Shown: in pieces, positions 1-12,119 of the stretch
How positions within the stretch are numbered: position 1 is the stretch's first letter
Layout: every line of letters begins with the position of its first letter
DNA from: Artocarpus heterophyllus
Lineage: Eukaryota > Streptophyta > Magnoliopsida > Rosales > Moraceae
NCBI GenBank assembly: GCA_025403435.1
Contig: CM046348.1
Location: forward strand, 35,088,052-35,152,051
DNA length: 64,000 nt
Direction of reading: 5' to 3'
Position numbers and translations under genes: made by a program
The notes under the pieces: generated by a model
Database searches by the model: none
What the model was told of the DNA's origin: nothing
The model's input: the letters and a program-made list of their open reading frames with translations, nothing else

Positions 1-525
1 CATTATAATTAATTTTAGATTTATTAAAAAAACAATTTTCCAAAATACCCAAATTAAAAATCTAAAAAATTTTAAACCTTTTTTTTTAGATTTTTTTTAT
101 TTTTCACCCCTGGAAAATGATGTCATTTTGGGCATTAAGCCCCGAAACGGCATGTCATTTTCACTAATGATGGCCACCCCGATCAGCAAAATGACGTGTC
201 GTTTTGAGGTTGCAAAACACGGCCTTTGAGAGGCCAAAACAACATGTTATTTTTGGCCCCTGATTTCATTTTTTTAGTTATTTCGGGTCTTCTTCACCCG
301 AATTTGACCCAAATGGGTCCAATTGCAGACCCGGTCATTTCTATACCTTATGGGTACCAAAATTGACATTTTAAAAACCCAAAAATGTTAGAAAATCAAA
401 ATTTTAATGATTTTTAACATTGGTTTTCATTAAAAAAAATCAAGAAATGATTTCAAATTCAACAAAGTTTTGGGTATTTTGAAAAACTCCATTAAAATAT
501 ATCAAGGCAGAGAAAAAAAACCACA
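1..525 (-). other. Z leader with four short interrupted palindromes
   Basis: Non-coding leader next to the primer-binding site. It holds four related inverted repeats with a 2-base centre at 114-129 (AAAATGA-TG-TCATTTT), 144-161, 187-206 (CAAAATGAC-GT-GTCGTTTTG) and about 232-258. No open frame of note was seen. Confidence 0.5.
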
Positions 526-537
526 CTCTTGATACCA
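526..537 (-). promoter_or_regulatory. Z primer-binding site
   Basis: Sense TGGTATCAAGAG, starting two bases after the LTR end; close to the complement of the 3' end of plant initiator Met tRNA. It fixes the orientation of Z as minus. Confidence 0.65.
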
Positions 538-539
538 AA

Positions 540-1012
540 TGTAAGAAATTTACATATAAACAGAGTTGTGATTTTCATATATGCATAAACAAAATTACAT
601 GAAAATCATCTAAATGCGAAAATGTAAAGAACGAAAAACTAACCTCCAACCATTGATATTCTGTATAATGAATGGAGAGTTTCTCTACAAGAATTCCTAA
701 AGAAAATAAAACTTATGAAAGAATAGGCTCTTTTATACCTTCTGCAATTTTAATGATGGTATATTTCTGAAATAAACTGCACAGGCTTAGGAATCCTCTC
801 TTACGTGATATTTATAGACACCCACCGTCAGGGTGTGTTACCATCAAGAGGTATCTCTAAAATAAGGCCTTCTTTCTGAAACTTTATATCAGTTCAGAGA
901 TAACTTTTGGTTGATAACCGTTAGAAAAATACATATATTGCACTAATTAAATTTATTTATTTTTATTTATTTATTACCATTTAAAAAACCAAATAAATAA
1001 TAATAAATAACA
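540..1012 (-). repeat. Z 5' LTR with TATA box
   Basis: In the sense direction the repeat begins TGTTATTTATTATTATT (from 1012) and ends TTTCTTACA (540), giving TG...CA ends, and lies two bases from a primer-binding site. A TATA box CTATAAATA (sense) sits at 809-817. A splice-donor-like GAG|GTTAGT lies at 644/643, about 135 bases after the expected transcription start. The right end is uncertain because the partner LTR is outside the window. Confidence 0.55.
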
Positions 1013-1500
1013 TCTGGTTCTCTTCTTCTCGTTCTTCATGTTGAAACTAGTGGTTTTGTTGATGCTACGACTTTCATCACCCAATATGTCATAATTGAGC
1101 TTCTTCCTCAGAGTTGCGAAATCGAAATCGAACTCGAAATCAATGGAATATAAGCTCGATGAACCAAAGGAGACCACATTGAGCTCTGAGAATAGTCGAA
1201 ATCGAAAGCCGGGTTGTCTGGGTACTTGCAGAGAAGTTCCTTAGACATCATTCGCTCCAAATGCTCCAAACTTTTGCACTGCCAAAGTTCATTTCGACAA
1301 GACAACCTTAATTGATTCTCTTCCGCCTGTGATTTTTTCGAAACTGTTTTTTGTAATTTCTCCAAAGAGGTCTTCTGTTTCCAGTTTGGTTTTAGATATT
1401 GGGCCTCATACTTTAAGCACAACAAAAGTTGCCGTTGGAACTAGCTTGGTGCTTTTTTTCGTATTAAAAGTTTCCATCGTAACAAGTTTGTAACGTCAGG
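1013..1500 (-). pseudogene. Possible host-gene fragment, unidentified
   Basis: The minus strand has an open frame of 105 codons (1425 to 1108) and a second overlapping frame to 974, which together read like one protein interrupted by a frameshift near 1165. The peptide is charged in its first half (Lys/Glu/Gln rich, resembling a helical segment) and then runs through an acidic aromatic stretch, AFDFDYSQSSMWSPL, with a low-complexity Ser/Ile tail. Another ATG-led short frame begins at 1477. The base composition is less AT-rich than the flanks and it does not resemble gag or pol. The left side is cut by the Z LTR. I do not recognise the family; it may be an exon remnant or chance. Confidence 0.3.
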
Positions 1501-1772
1501 TTATAAATGTGAAATGATGGATATGTCCTCATTTTTGACTTGTCCCTTCTGTTTTCTTCCCAATTTAACCTTCCATTCCTTGACCATTGATCCTTAGATT
1601 CATTTGCCCTTTAATTTATTTTTATTGTTTTTCAAATTTTATCCTTGCAAAAATTATACAAAATTAATAGAATCTAACAAAATATATCCGGCATGCTGTT
1701 TTTTTTTCCCATTAAAAAGTTATTTAGCTTTAGTTTTTTTTAATGAAAGGTTATGTCGTCTTAGTCATTAAG
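1501..1772. other. AT-rich spacer left of element A
   Basis: No gene or repeat seen. It ends in TTAAG (1768-1772), the left target-site copy for element A. Confidence 0.5.
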
Positions 1773-4034
1773 TGTTGGGATTGGTACCCCATAAACATTG
1801 ACATTGTACATATTGTTAATAAATAAATAAAGTGACATTTATATTTATAATTATTATGGTTGTTTATATGTATTATGAATACTTTTTTAAACATTAAGAA
1901 AATTTCATGATTATTTATATGGCCATAAATTTAGCATATAAGTGTTATATACTTAGGGATAAAATTTATATATAATAATCTACATAGCCATGATAATTAA
2001 TTAAAGTTTGGGATCTTTGATAAATATTACAAGTACGGTTTAATCTCATTTAAAATAAAATAGTCTTATTTGGGCTATTAATGTAGAGACATTGAATTGG
2101 AGATACTTTATATAATGAGATTATATAGGAATGGACCAAATAAATTATGAATCTTTAATAATCATCAGTTACAAATAGAGTATTCAAGTTTATCACTATG
2201 ATGATCATATATTTGATAGTCTTAATTCTGAGTATTTATTAGACTCTTATTTATGACATTATGTTTTTTTGTCTTACGTGGTATGATTTGTCTAAACACA
2301 TGAGATAACTTAGCATCTTAGAAACATAATGTAATAAATGGCTGAGAATAATAATATACAGATATGAAATCCATTCCTTCTTTACGAAAGTTACAAAAAT
2401 AGTTCTCTTGAGTGATAATTCGAGGTTTAAACAGTAGAGCGCTCGTTCATAATATGATTATGAATTAACTGTTCATTAGAGAATTATTAGAACTAAATGA
2501 TAAAGAAATAATAAAAGAGGTAAACGAAAATTGAACCTAGCTCTTGTTATGAACTATTTATGGAGGATTGACTTATATATAATGATTATATCAATGGACT
2601 ATTAGCTAATTTTTGTTGAGTAATTCTCACTATAATCTTAAGAGTTCAGTTTCAGGTTTTTAGTGGAGTAACACTGAAACTAATAAATTTGGCATATTAA
2701 TTAAAGAGTTTAATTAATTGTCAAAATTTATTGGAGCTTAGGTTCTAGGTCCATAAGTCCCCAATGCTACTTCTATAACACTGTATTAAATTTTATGCAT
2801 AGAATGAATTATACATGTTTAATTTGAAATTATTGAATTCTAAATTAATTATTTCACACTTAAAATATTAATGTGACACAGAAAAATATTTTTTGTGACA
2901 CATAATGTAATGTGATAAATATTATCACATTTAACTAAGCAATAGTTAAATTAATTAATTGATTATATTTAATCAATAAGATTAATTAAATATGTTTTAA
3001 ATTAATTAATTGATAATATTTGAATGATGAGATTATTTAAATATGTTTTTTAATTTTGTGTGACACATGTGTAGTGGAACCATATTTTGTCTTTTCTAAC
3101 ATGGGCACAAAATTAAATTATTAATTAATTTGAAATCTATTCTTAATAAACATGATTTAGTTTTGAATTTAAAAATATATTATTTTCCAATACATTATCT
3201 ATTTTGAATGAATATATAAATATATGATATATATATATATATATATGATACGTTCTCAAACTCTGATTTGGTTTTGAACCAAATCTATTATAGATAAGAT
3301 TCATGACTATTTTGGTTTTTGAATCAAATCTATTATATATAAGATTTGTGACTATTTTGGTTTTTAAACTAAATCTATATATATATATATATATATATAA
3401 GATTTTAATTAAATTATATCTATAGACGAAATCTTTTTAATAAAAAATTTTGTTAACTTATTTCTTATGTTTCGTATATCTTTTATGCATATATATATAT
3501 ATATATATAATCTTTTAAAAAAACTTCGTTGACGAAAATATATATACTTATATATATTAATTATAAAATCACGTTAGTGATTCAAATTCGAAAAAAATAA
3601 AATAAAATTAATTAAGAATAACTAACTACTCAGATATAAAAAGGATAAAGATAACAATTATCTCAATCAATTTTTTTCACATAACTTTTGTAAAATACTC
3701 AGGAAGAAAAACTGAGAGTTCTTCTCTAAAAAAAAAGGTCTGTTATCTCATGTGTTGAGTACATAGCAGATCCAGAAAGTGTGAGGTTAATTTATTCTTG
3801 CAGTTTGATACCCACTTGTCTTTCCATTTGGTGTGGAGGCCTAGCTTGGAAGATCGGGGTATCAAAGAGGAAAGCTAGGATACCCTAATACTCTTTAAAA
3901 GGTTTGTAAAAATTCTTAAAGCTTTCTACTATTAATTAAAATTATATAGCTATTCCCAATTAACAAAGTTTTTAGAAAATTTTTGTTTGTCAATGATTTA
4001 TTCCTTTCACTGCATTTCATATTTAATTCAAACA
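1773..4034 (+). repeat. A 5' LTR
   Basis: 2.26-kb LTR with TG...CA ends, directly followed by the primer-binding site. It is AT-rich with three (AT)n runs near 3228-3246, 3376-3399 and 3488-3509 and a promoter TATA box at 3635-3644. It pairs with 18436-20661. Confidence 0.9.
3635..3644 (+). promoter_or_regulatory. A 5' LTR TATA box
   Basis: TATAAAAAGG; the matching 3' LTR carries the same box near 20257. Transcription would start about 30 bases downstream, leaving about 230 bases before the donor-like site at 3901/3902. Confidence 0.6.
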
Positions 4035-4036
4035 AA

Positions 4037-4048
4037 TAGTATCAAAGC
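4037..4048 (+). promoter_or_regulatory. A primer-binding site
   Basis: TAGTATCAAAGC, two bases after the LTR; one change (G to A) from the usual TGGTATC start, complementary to a Met initiator tRNA 3' end. Confidence 0.7.
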
Positions 4049-5935
4049 GGGTTATAGCATATATAATTTTAGTTAACATAATTTTATTTTAATAATGTCA
4101 TGTTCTTGGTGCATGTTTGTGGGCACTTTACATTACTGCAATTTTTGTTCATATGATGAATGGTTAATTTTCATGAATGGATTTTTGGTCATTAATTATG
4201 TGATCCTTTTAGATTAGTATTTTTATTTTCATATTGATTAGATCAAATTTGTGTAAGCCATAAAGAACATAGGCATTTTGTAATTTATTATTTTTCTCTA
4301 CAATTAGTCACCATGTGAATTACAATGAGTGTTCACGTGGGCTTCCTAAAAGTTTAACTTTCCATTAGTTACCATATGCATGCACGTGGGTAACTTAAAA
4401 AAAAAAAAAAAGAGGAGGCTTGCCATTATGGAGTTTAGAGAATTTAATGTGCATCCACTTTGCATTTAATGCATGTGATGTACATTTTATTGAAAAAAAA
4501 GGGAATTTCTTGCAACATAACTTGCAGTTCATGTACATATTAATAAGTTGAAAAAGTTCAATTACATATCAATGAATTGCAAGGGTTTGCATACATATCA
4601 AGAGTTGAAAAAGTTCATCTGCATATAAATGAGTCTCCATTACATGCAACAACAGGCTTACATATAGCAACCGTAAAAAAGCAGCCTGAATGAAGAAGTT
4701 TCTTCAATGGAGCAGGGAACTATGTATAATTACCTTGTAATTTTTTATCTTATTCTTTATAGGTTGTAATTTAATTATCTAAAAGAACCTGGTCAAAAAT
4801 CCATTATTCATGCTATTATTTTATGATATTATGATAACATGTTTATGCATTAAAACATGTCAGCTAAAAGGACCTGGTCAAAAATCCATTATTCATGCTA
4901 TTATTTTATGATATTGTGATAACATGTTTATGCATTAAAACATGTCAGCTAGGAAAGTGCTTACTTATAGTTATTGTAACATGACATGCATATACTTCCA
5001 TATTATTTCATTTTTTTATAAAGTTGTTTATAAATGATTTAATACGTGTTAGAATTAATTTAATGAGATTAAATTAATTGGGTTGGTTTTATAGAATTTT
5101 AATTTATTTTATTAATCAACCAAATAATGTGATTTTAGTTTTAATAGCTAAAACTTAGTAAAATTCACATTAATTCTAAGTTATCTAATTTTAAATTATT
5201 TAATATTGGGTAGCTTAGATAATTCATAATAAATTTAGATTTTTTAAAAAATTGGTAATTTATTTAAGTGTAAATAGGATGGGATTCTATTAACACAAAA
5301 TATAACCTAGTAATTAAAAATTGTTTTTATTTACTAAAATTATGAAACATAGGATGTTTTATAAGATAAAACATATCTTTTTAAAATAATAAGTGGAAGA
5401 AGGTAATATGACAATATAACCTGCGGTCTCCACTATTAGCAGAATACTGTGAGATTTAGGTGGCCCCTTGCAATGCTTTGATTTTGTCCTCCTTATGGAG
5501 GGTGTCCATTTAAATCAACAACAAGGTTGCTTCCAAGAGATAGGATTTTATAATGTATTTCAAACTTGATCTACCCTACGGCGGCAATTTTGAGTTAAGT
5601 TGTTAAAATTTAAAATATGGGTTACACTCATAAAGATATAATTAATTTGTTAATTATATCTTGACCAAAATAAACAGTTATTAATAATTATAGAAAATAT
5701 GAGATATTTTGTATATATTTATTCCTTGAGAATGTCTCAATTCAATTCAAAAATAATTTGACCTACCCTATGATGGCATTTTATTTATTAAAATTGAATA
5801 ATCATGGAATCAATAAAATATTTTTTGTGTTTTCCCATATGCATCATGCATCACATTTACTATTCTAAAACATATATTTATGATGTTTATGCAAGCATTT
5901 AATTTATGTCATTTTATTTATTTATTATAGTAACA
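4049..5935 (+). other. A untranslated leader
   Basis: AT-rich leader without a plausible gene. It contains an 85-bp tandem duplication (4779-4948), short degenerate repeats of TTGAAAAAGTTCA around 4550-4620, and two related segments around 5571-5592 and 5761-5782 (CTACCCTACGGCGGCA and CTACCCTATGATGGCA). Confidence 0.6.
4779..4948 (+). repeat. 85-bp tandem duplication in A leader
   Basis: Two head-to-tail copies, 4779-4863 and 4864-4948, differing at about two positions. They are far more alike than the two LTRs of A, so the duplication is recent relative to the insertion or has been homogenised. Confidence 0.85.
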
Positions 5936-6841
5936 ATGTCTAATCCAATCATCACTATTCTCTTAAATGAAAAATTAACCGGAGATAATTTTTTCAATTG
6001 GAAGATTAACTTGAATATGGTACTAATTTGCGAGAATTATAAGTTTGCCCTGATAGAGGAATGTCCTCCACCGCCTGCTGCCAATGCCTCTCGTAATGTA
6101 CAAGAAGTATATGATCATTGGATCAAGGCAAACGACAAGGCCTGTTGCTTCCTTTTGGCTGGTATGTCTAACGTGCTTAGGATGAAGCATGAAAGCATGG
6201 AGATTGCTTATGAGATAATGTAGTCTCTGTAAGACATGTTTGGAAAACCTTTTGAAAAGGCACGCCATGAAGCTGTTAAGGCTATGATGAATGCCAAAAT
6301 GAAGGTAGGGGTCTCGGTCAGAGTACATGTTCTCAACATGGTTAACTATCTTCATGAGGTTGAGGTCAACGGGGCGGTGATAGATGAAGCCACTTAGGTG
6401 GGAATGATTTTAGAAACCCTCTTCCCTACATTCCTTCAGTTCAAGAGCAAGTATTTCATGAGCAAGATGAAATATAACATGACTAAGTTGCTTAACAAGC
6501 TACAAACCTTCGAGTCTATTTAGAAAGAAAAGACTAAAGAAGCTAAGGCAAATGTTGTAGAAACTCAACCCTCATCTTCTGCTCGAAAGAATAGGAAGAG
6601 TAAGAGAATTGAAGGAAGTGGTAAGTCTAAGAATGAAGGGCAACCTAAGAAGAACAAAAGCAACAACAAAAGGAGCTCAAAGCAAAAGAAGCCCAAAGGA
6701 AAATGTTTCCATTGTGGCATAGTTGGGCACTAGAAGAGAAACTACAAGAAGTATCTTCAAGAGCTCAAAGAAAAGAAGAACAACAATAAATCAGATTTAC
6801 TAGTTTTTGAAGCTTGTTTAGTTGAAAATGATACTTTACCT
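5936..6841 (+). pseudogene. gag: A gag (copia-type), degraded
   Basis: The capsid/nucleocapsid precursor begins MSNPIITILLNEKLTGD, typical of copia gag, and one frame can be followed to the protease. In-frame stops fall at 6221 (TAG), 6230 (TAA) and several later sites. The C-terminal part is Lys/Ser/Asn rich and carries one zinc knuckle: the two first Cys and the His are seen, a stop follows the His, and the last Cys is replaced by Tyr. The start at 5936 was chosen because an acceptor-like site precedes it by six bases and homology begins there. No functional product is expected. Confidence 0.85.
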
Positions 6842-8377
6842 TGAATAATTGATTCAGGGGCAACTAACCATCTTTGTTCTTCTTTGTAGATGCTTTGTTC
6901 TTCAAAAGAGCTTGCTAATGAGGAGCAAACAATGAAAGTGGGAACGGAAGGGGTTGTTTCATCAAGAGCAGTGGGAGTCGTTAAACTTTATTTTAGAAAT
7001 AAGTTTTTAATGTTAGATAATGTTTATTACATTCTTAGTTTTCATAGAAATTTGATTTCTATTTCTAGATTGTTTAAACAAATGTTTAATTTTTCTTTTA
7101 ATAACAATTATGCTAATATTTCTAAAAATGGTTTGGATATTTGTTCTACATATCTAGAAAATGGGCTTTACACTTTAAGGCCCAACAAAAAATCACTACT
7201 CAATACTGAAATGTTCAAACTTGAACAACCAAAACCCAAGAAGCAAAAGATTTCTTCTGATGATGAAACATACCTATGGCACCTTAGATTAGGTCATGTT
7301 AACTTTGACAAAATTAATAGACTAGTAAAGGATGGTCCTTTAAGAGAACTAAAACTTAGTTCTCTACCAGTTTGTGAATCTTGTCTTGAAGATAAAATGG
7401 CTAAAAGGCCTTTTTCTACAAAAAGTGAAGGGGCCAAAGAACCACTTAAGCTAATACATTCGGATGTTTACGGTCCATTGAATGTACAAGCACATGGTGG
7501 CTACGAATATTTTGTCACATTTATTGACAATTATTCGAGGTATGGATACATGTACCTAATGCAAAGGAAATCTAAAACTTTTGGAAAGTTCAAAGAATTT
7601 CAAGCAAAAGCTGAAAAGCAATTAGGAAGGTTGGTGAAGACTCTTCGATTTGATCGAGGAGAAGAATACCTTGATACTAAGTTCGAGGACTATTTAATAG
7701 AACATGGTATTCGATCACAACTCACTGCAACTAGAACACCACAACAGAATGGTGTTACAAAGAGAAGAAATTGGACATTGCTTGATATGGTGAGATTTAT
7801 GATTAGTTACTCATCGTTACCCACTTCATTTTGGGGATATGTGCTACAAACTGTAGTATATCTTCTAAACATAGTTCCATCTAAGTCTATTCTAAAAACA
7901 CCTTTAGAGTTCTGGAATGGTCACAAACCTAGTATGCAACATATCCATATATGGAGGTGTCTAGCACATGTGTTGAAAGGAAATACTAGGAAGTTGGAAC
8001 CACATTCTAAAGTATGCTTGTTTGTAAGATATCCAAAGGAAACTAGGGAGGTTTGTTTTATAGTCCACAAGAAAAGAAGGTATTTGTGTCGACAAATGCC
8101 ACTTTTCTTGAGAATAATTATATGACAAACTATAAACCTCATAGCAAAGTTGCACTTGAAGAGTTACTTTCTGATCAAATCAGATCACAACTGAAAATCG
8201 TTGTCGAAGGATAAAATGAAGAGACTATATATCCAGATCAGGATGTCATACCATTTTGACGTAGTGGGAGGGTTGTGAGACCACTTACTTGCTACAAGGA
8301 AATTGGAGAAGCACTTGTTGTTATCTTTGATAATAGTGAGGATGATCCATTGATATATCATCATGCAATGGAAGATT
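6842..8377 (+). pseudogene. pol: A protease-integrase, degraded
   Basis: Continues gag in the same frame. An in-frame TGA (6842) lies just before the protease site IIDSGATNH (6845-6871). Integrase has the HHCC zinc domain (His pair 7280-7297, CESC 7372-7383). In the core, the first Asp (7463-7465) and second Asp (7652-7654) are present, but the third catalytic residue, normally Glu in the NGVAER-type motif, is Lys (7760-7762). A frameshift near 8075 displaces the C-terminal region, which can be followed in another frame until B interrupts it at 8377. The open stretch from 6890 to 8125 is the longest surviving frame of A. Confidence 0.85.
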
Positions 8378-10544
8378 TGTCACGCCCCGGAGTACCGGAG
8401 GTGACGTGGTGGAATAATTAGATTAATTAAAAGAGGATTTAATTAAAAATCGAGCGTTTGAGAATCAAATTAAATAAAAATTAAGAAGATTTTCTACCAC
8501 ATTTTATAAAAGAAGTTATAAATATTAAGCAGGTAATAAAAAAAATTAAATAAAAACCGCGAATATGGGTTCCACAACCCACAACTTGTGCACACACATG
8601 GTTCTGACAATATCACAAATACAATTACAGTCCAAGTACAAATAAAGTTAAGTCTTACATGCCTTGATTAAATAATACAAAATATAAATAAACTCTCCTA
8701 TTGCTCCTGAGTTCGGTCCGAAGAATCTTCTCCAAACCTAAATGGGAAACCACCTAGAGGGGGGGAAAATTTAAAACAATAAAACGTGAGCGAAAGGCTC
8801 AGTAGGACTATGTTTTATAAAATAGTTTAATGCAAAGAAACATAGCATCATTAGAAGTTATTCAAAGGAAACTTAAATAAATAATAAATAAATAATTTGA
8901 GTAGAACCATTCTGTCACAGAACAGTCCACTCGTCAAATCAAAACACCAATTTACTTTTACCTAGGCAAACCATGATAACACCACCGTAGTGGCCCAGTT
9001 GGGTTTCAGGACCTGCCCCCAAGCTCGATCGCTACACGACCCGATCTCTGATATGGCATCATGCCCATGTGTTTATTATCATTATCATTCAAAACCCAAT
9101 TACCGAGTGTTGTCAATTACATTTATTATGAAATTCATTTCATATCACGGTATATTAAAATATAACCGATAAAACCATTTTCAAACAACCGTTGAAAACA
9201 TTTTGATAGAAGTCATTTTCAAAGCCAAATCATTTCAAAACCAGGCTACCAAAGAAATAGGATAGAAGTCCTACCTCAATACTCGTGTCGATGCCCCACA
9301 CCGTAATCCCGGTCTGCTATACGTTAGCTCCACAGAACCACGAACGATCCTAGATACAAATTAAGTCGATTAATATCTAGTTTGAGACATTCTATGTTAC
9401 TAAATCATTTCATGATGTCCTAGTGTGCCATTTGTACATTTAAAATCATCCTATAAGGTTGGGGTTTAAATCAGGGTTCAAAACAGTGAAAACGGGTAAA
9501 AATCACAAAATTTTCCATGCCTCGGTCGGCCTGTCGGACGCCCTGCTTCGGCCTGCCGAACTGCACAGTTCGGCCTGCCGGAAGCAAGGTTCGGCCTGCC
9601 GAACATTTCCCCAGATTCGGCCTGCCGGTCGGAAGAACACCGGCCTGCCGATCATCACTTCGGCCTGCCGAACACACAGTTCGGCCTACCGAACTGGGAA
9701 AATCCAGAAATCCCAGCCACGGGTTTCTCGATCCCCAAAATCCAAATCCAGATTCCAACCTGTTTTTCTCAAATCCCAGGCATGAAAAACAATCATAGTT
9801 GATAGAAAAACATTCTAAAACATGTTTGGACTCATTTAAACAAGATTTGAACTCGAAATCCTCAAAAATCCGAAAATGAGAAAATGAGGGGAAAAATGAA
9901 AAATCTTGAATCCAATCTGTTTTTCTTCAATCTAAGCTTAGATTCTAGTTGTTCTAAGTTCATTTAACACAAATCCAAGGTTTTCTAAGCTTAAACAAAC
10001 CTAGATTTCAAAAACACACAAAATTGAAAATTTTGTAAAAAGTTTAGAAATTTCGAATGTAACCTCGAATCGAAGCTTCAATCCATGTTCTCGGTTGCCG
10101 AATCACGTCCCCGAGCTTCCTCCTTGCTAACCCGAAGCTTGGATTCGAATGTGGTTTCAAAATTTGAGAGAGAATTGAGAGAGAGAGGGGCTGCCGAGAG
10201 AGATGAGAGAAGAGAGAGAGAGTGAAACCGGGAGAGAATGAGAGTAGAGAGAGAGGAAGGAAATAAATAGAGAAAATCGGTGGGCGGTTTTACTGTGCGA
10301 AAACCATGTGCCGCCCACGGTTTTGTAAAACGGAGTATTTTTAACATTTTACAAATTGTTGTGTTTTAAAACTCAAAACATCATTTTAAAACAATAAGAA
10401 ATCTTTTGAACACATCAATTTAACAAAACAACCAAAAATTTCAAATTCCAACCAAATAATCCAATTAAAGTTAAAACATTAATTATGGCACACTAATCCA
10501 CCATTTACATTACATTAACATTAAATAAATTTCGAGGCGTTACA
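8378..10544 (-). repeat. B 3' LTR
   Basis: 2.17-kb LTR; on the plus strand it starts TGTCACGCCCC and ends GGCGTTACA. It holds a purine-rich (GA)n block at about 10160-10260 (CT-rich in sense) beside a sense TATA-like CTATTTATT near 10265, and eight units of the palindrome cluster at 9530-9690. It differs from the 5' LTR mainly by scattered transitions and one lost or gained palindrome unit. Confidence 0.92.
9530..9690 (-). repeat. Palindrome cluster (GTTCGGC-NN-GCCGAAC), 8 units
   Basis: Eight imperfect copies spaced about 15-30 bases apart, e.g. TTCGGCCTGCCGAAC on the plus strand. It lies about 0.55 kb after the expected transcription start, inside the predicted leader intron of the family. 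The matching cluster in the 5' LTR has seven units. Confidence 0.85.
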
Positions 10545-10563
10545 GCTCTCCACCCCTAAAAGA
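10545..10563 (-). promoter_or_regulatory. B polypurine tract
   Basis: Sense TTTTAGGGGTGGAGAGC immediately before the 3' LTR; primes plus-strand DNA synthesis. Confidence 0.75.
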
Positions 10564-10592
10564 AATTTCGCCCTCGAAATTTACAACTCACC

Positions 10593-12119
10593 TCAAAAAC
10601 AAAACAAATGCGGATACAATTCCCGCATACTTGACTCTAACTCGCAAGTGGCTTCATCAACCCCATGATGCTGCCACACGACTTTCACCAACGGTATCTC
10701 ACGACGACGCAAGCTAATCACTTTCCGGTCGATAATCTGAATCAGCACTTCTTTGTACGTCGTATCTTCCTGAACCTGCACATCGCGAAATGAAACTATC
10801 TTGTCCTGCCTAGGTGGACATTTCCTAAGCATCGACACATGAAACACATCGTGCACATGAGAAAGTTCAGGCGAAAGATCAAGCCGATAAGCGACCACAC
10901 CAACACGCTGAGTGATCTCGAACGGCCCAATATACCTCGGCGCGAGCTTCCCACTCACTCCGAACCGCATAGTTCCCTTACGAGGCGACACCCTCAAGAG
11001 AACAAAATCTCCAACCGCGAACTCTAAGGGTCTACATCTCCTATCCACGTAGCTCTTCTGCCGACTCTGAGCTGCCCTCAATCGATCTCGAATCACCGCG
11101 ACTTTCTCGTTGCTATCACGAATCTCATCCGGCCCAAGAATAACTCTATCTTCCGGCTCGGCCCAACACACAGGTGATCAACACGGCTGCCCATACAACG
11201 CTTCAAATGGTGCCATACCGATACTCGCCTAATAACTGTTGTTGTACGCAAACTCCTTCAAATGCAAACATTGCTTCCAATTCCCGCCGAAGTCCAACGC
11301 ACAAGCACGCAACATATCCTCAAGAACCTGAATAACCCGCTCAGACTGCCCATCAGTCTGAGGATGAAACGCCGTATGGAAGTTCAAATCCATACCCAAA
11401 GCCTCCTGAAAACCTCTCTAGTACTTAGCATTAAACCTGGTGTCTCGATCAGAGGTGATGGACAAAGGAACTCCATGCAACCTCACAATGTTCTGCATAT
11501 ACAGCTCCCCAAGAATCTTCCTCGAACACGTCGACCTAAATGGAATGAAATGCGCCGATTTCATCAACCTGTCGACCACAACCCAAACTGCATCATACTG
11601 CTGCTCCGTCCTCGGCAAACCTGTGAGGAAATCTATCGTCACATGCTCCCATTTCCACCCTGGAATAGGAAGCGGCTGAAGCTGACCTGCAGGCTTCTGA
11701 TGCTCAGCTTTCACCTGAAGACACGTCGAACACTTGGCCACGTACTCGCGAACATTTTTCTTCATGCCTCTCCACCAATATTGTCTCTTCAAATCACGAT
11801 ACATCTTGGTGCTCCCTGGATGAATAGCAAACTGAGACCTATGGGCTTCGTCTAGAACGGCTTTCATCACCTCGGTAATAACTGGAACTGCAAGACGCTC
11901 CCGAAAGTACAATGATCCATCTGCATGCACGCTCCATTCCTCGAACTGCTCCCCGTTCTGAATCCGCAACCAAATCCCCTGCAAATGTCGATCCTGCCAC
12001 TGACTTTGCTTCACCATCCGAACAAGAGCTGGAGTCGCTTCCACATGATATAACGAAACTCGATCACCATCTTCATGATACAGTAGCCGATACTCACTCA
12101 CTGTCGCATCCCTGCTCTA
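10593..12119 (-). pseudogene. pol: B integrase with C-terminal chromodomain, degraded
   Basis: The integrase region opens after an in-frame TAG at 12117-12119. It contains the zinc-binding part with Cys pair CSTC, then the core with Asp in the TIDFLTGLPR motif, Asp in ITSDRDTRF and Glu in the GQSERV motif, so the DDE triad is present. The frame is broken by TAG 11418-11420, TAG 11229-11231 and TGA 11178-11180. After the [14 protein letters not shown] and [11 protein letters not shown] stretches there is a chromodomain-like tail (IIDRK...IPLVKVVW...ATCELE), ending at 10593. The tail normally guides chromovirus integration to heterochromatin; that is family knowledge, not shown here. Confidence 0.88.

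Larger units (their letters stand above)
1..1012 (-). mobile_element. Element Z: LTR retrotransposon end, truncated by window edge
   Basis: A minus-strand LTR (540-1012) is followed, reading leftwards, by a primer-binding-site match (526-537) and about 525 bases of non-coding leader that run off the left edge. No coding part is in the window, so the superfamily cannot be assigned; the LTR size of about 0.47 kb fits many copia elements. Neither the other LTR nor the target duplication can be seen. The right boundary rests only on a terminal ACA at 1010-1012 and could be different. Confidence 0.6.
3902..5930 (+). other. A predicted leader intron
   Basis: Donor-like AAAAG|GTTTGT inside the LTR and acceptor-like TTTATTTATTATAG| six bases before the gag ATG at 5936. 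Splicing would remove the end of the LTR, the primer-binding site and the whole leader. The donor is conserved in the 3' LTR. Inferred from sequence only. Confidence 0.45.

Noticed and set aside
9530..9690. CRISPR-like array of short repeats with short spacers
   Set aside because: Units are imperfect, spacing is irregular (about 8-15 bases), no cas genes are near, and the DNA is plant nuclear.
9459..9798. Open frames made of repeated Arg-Pro-Ala/Gly peptides (also 16372-16684 and 53146-53343)
   Set aside because: They are translations of the palindrome arrays inside LTRs; indels in units change the frame between sister LTRs and there is no homology.
11262..11855. Plus-strand open frame of 197 codons
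   Set aside because: Antisense shadow of the B integrase.
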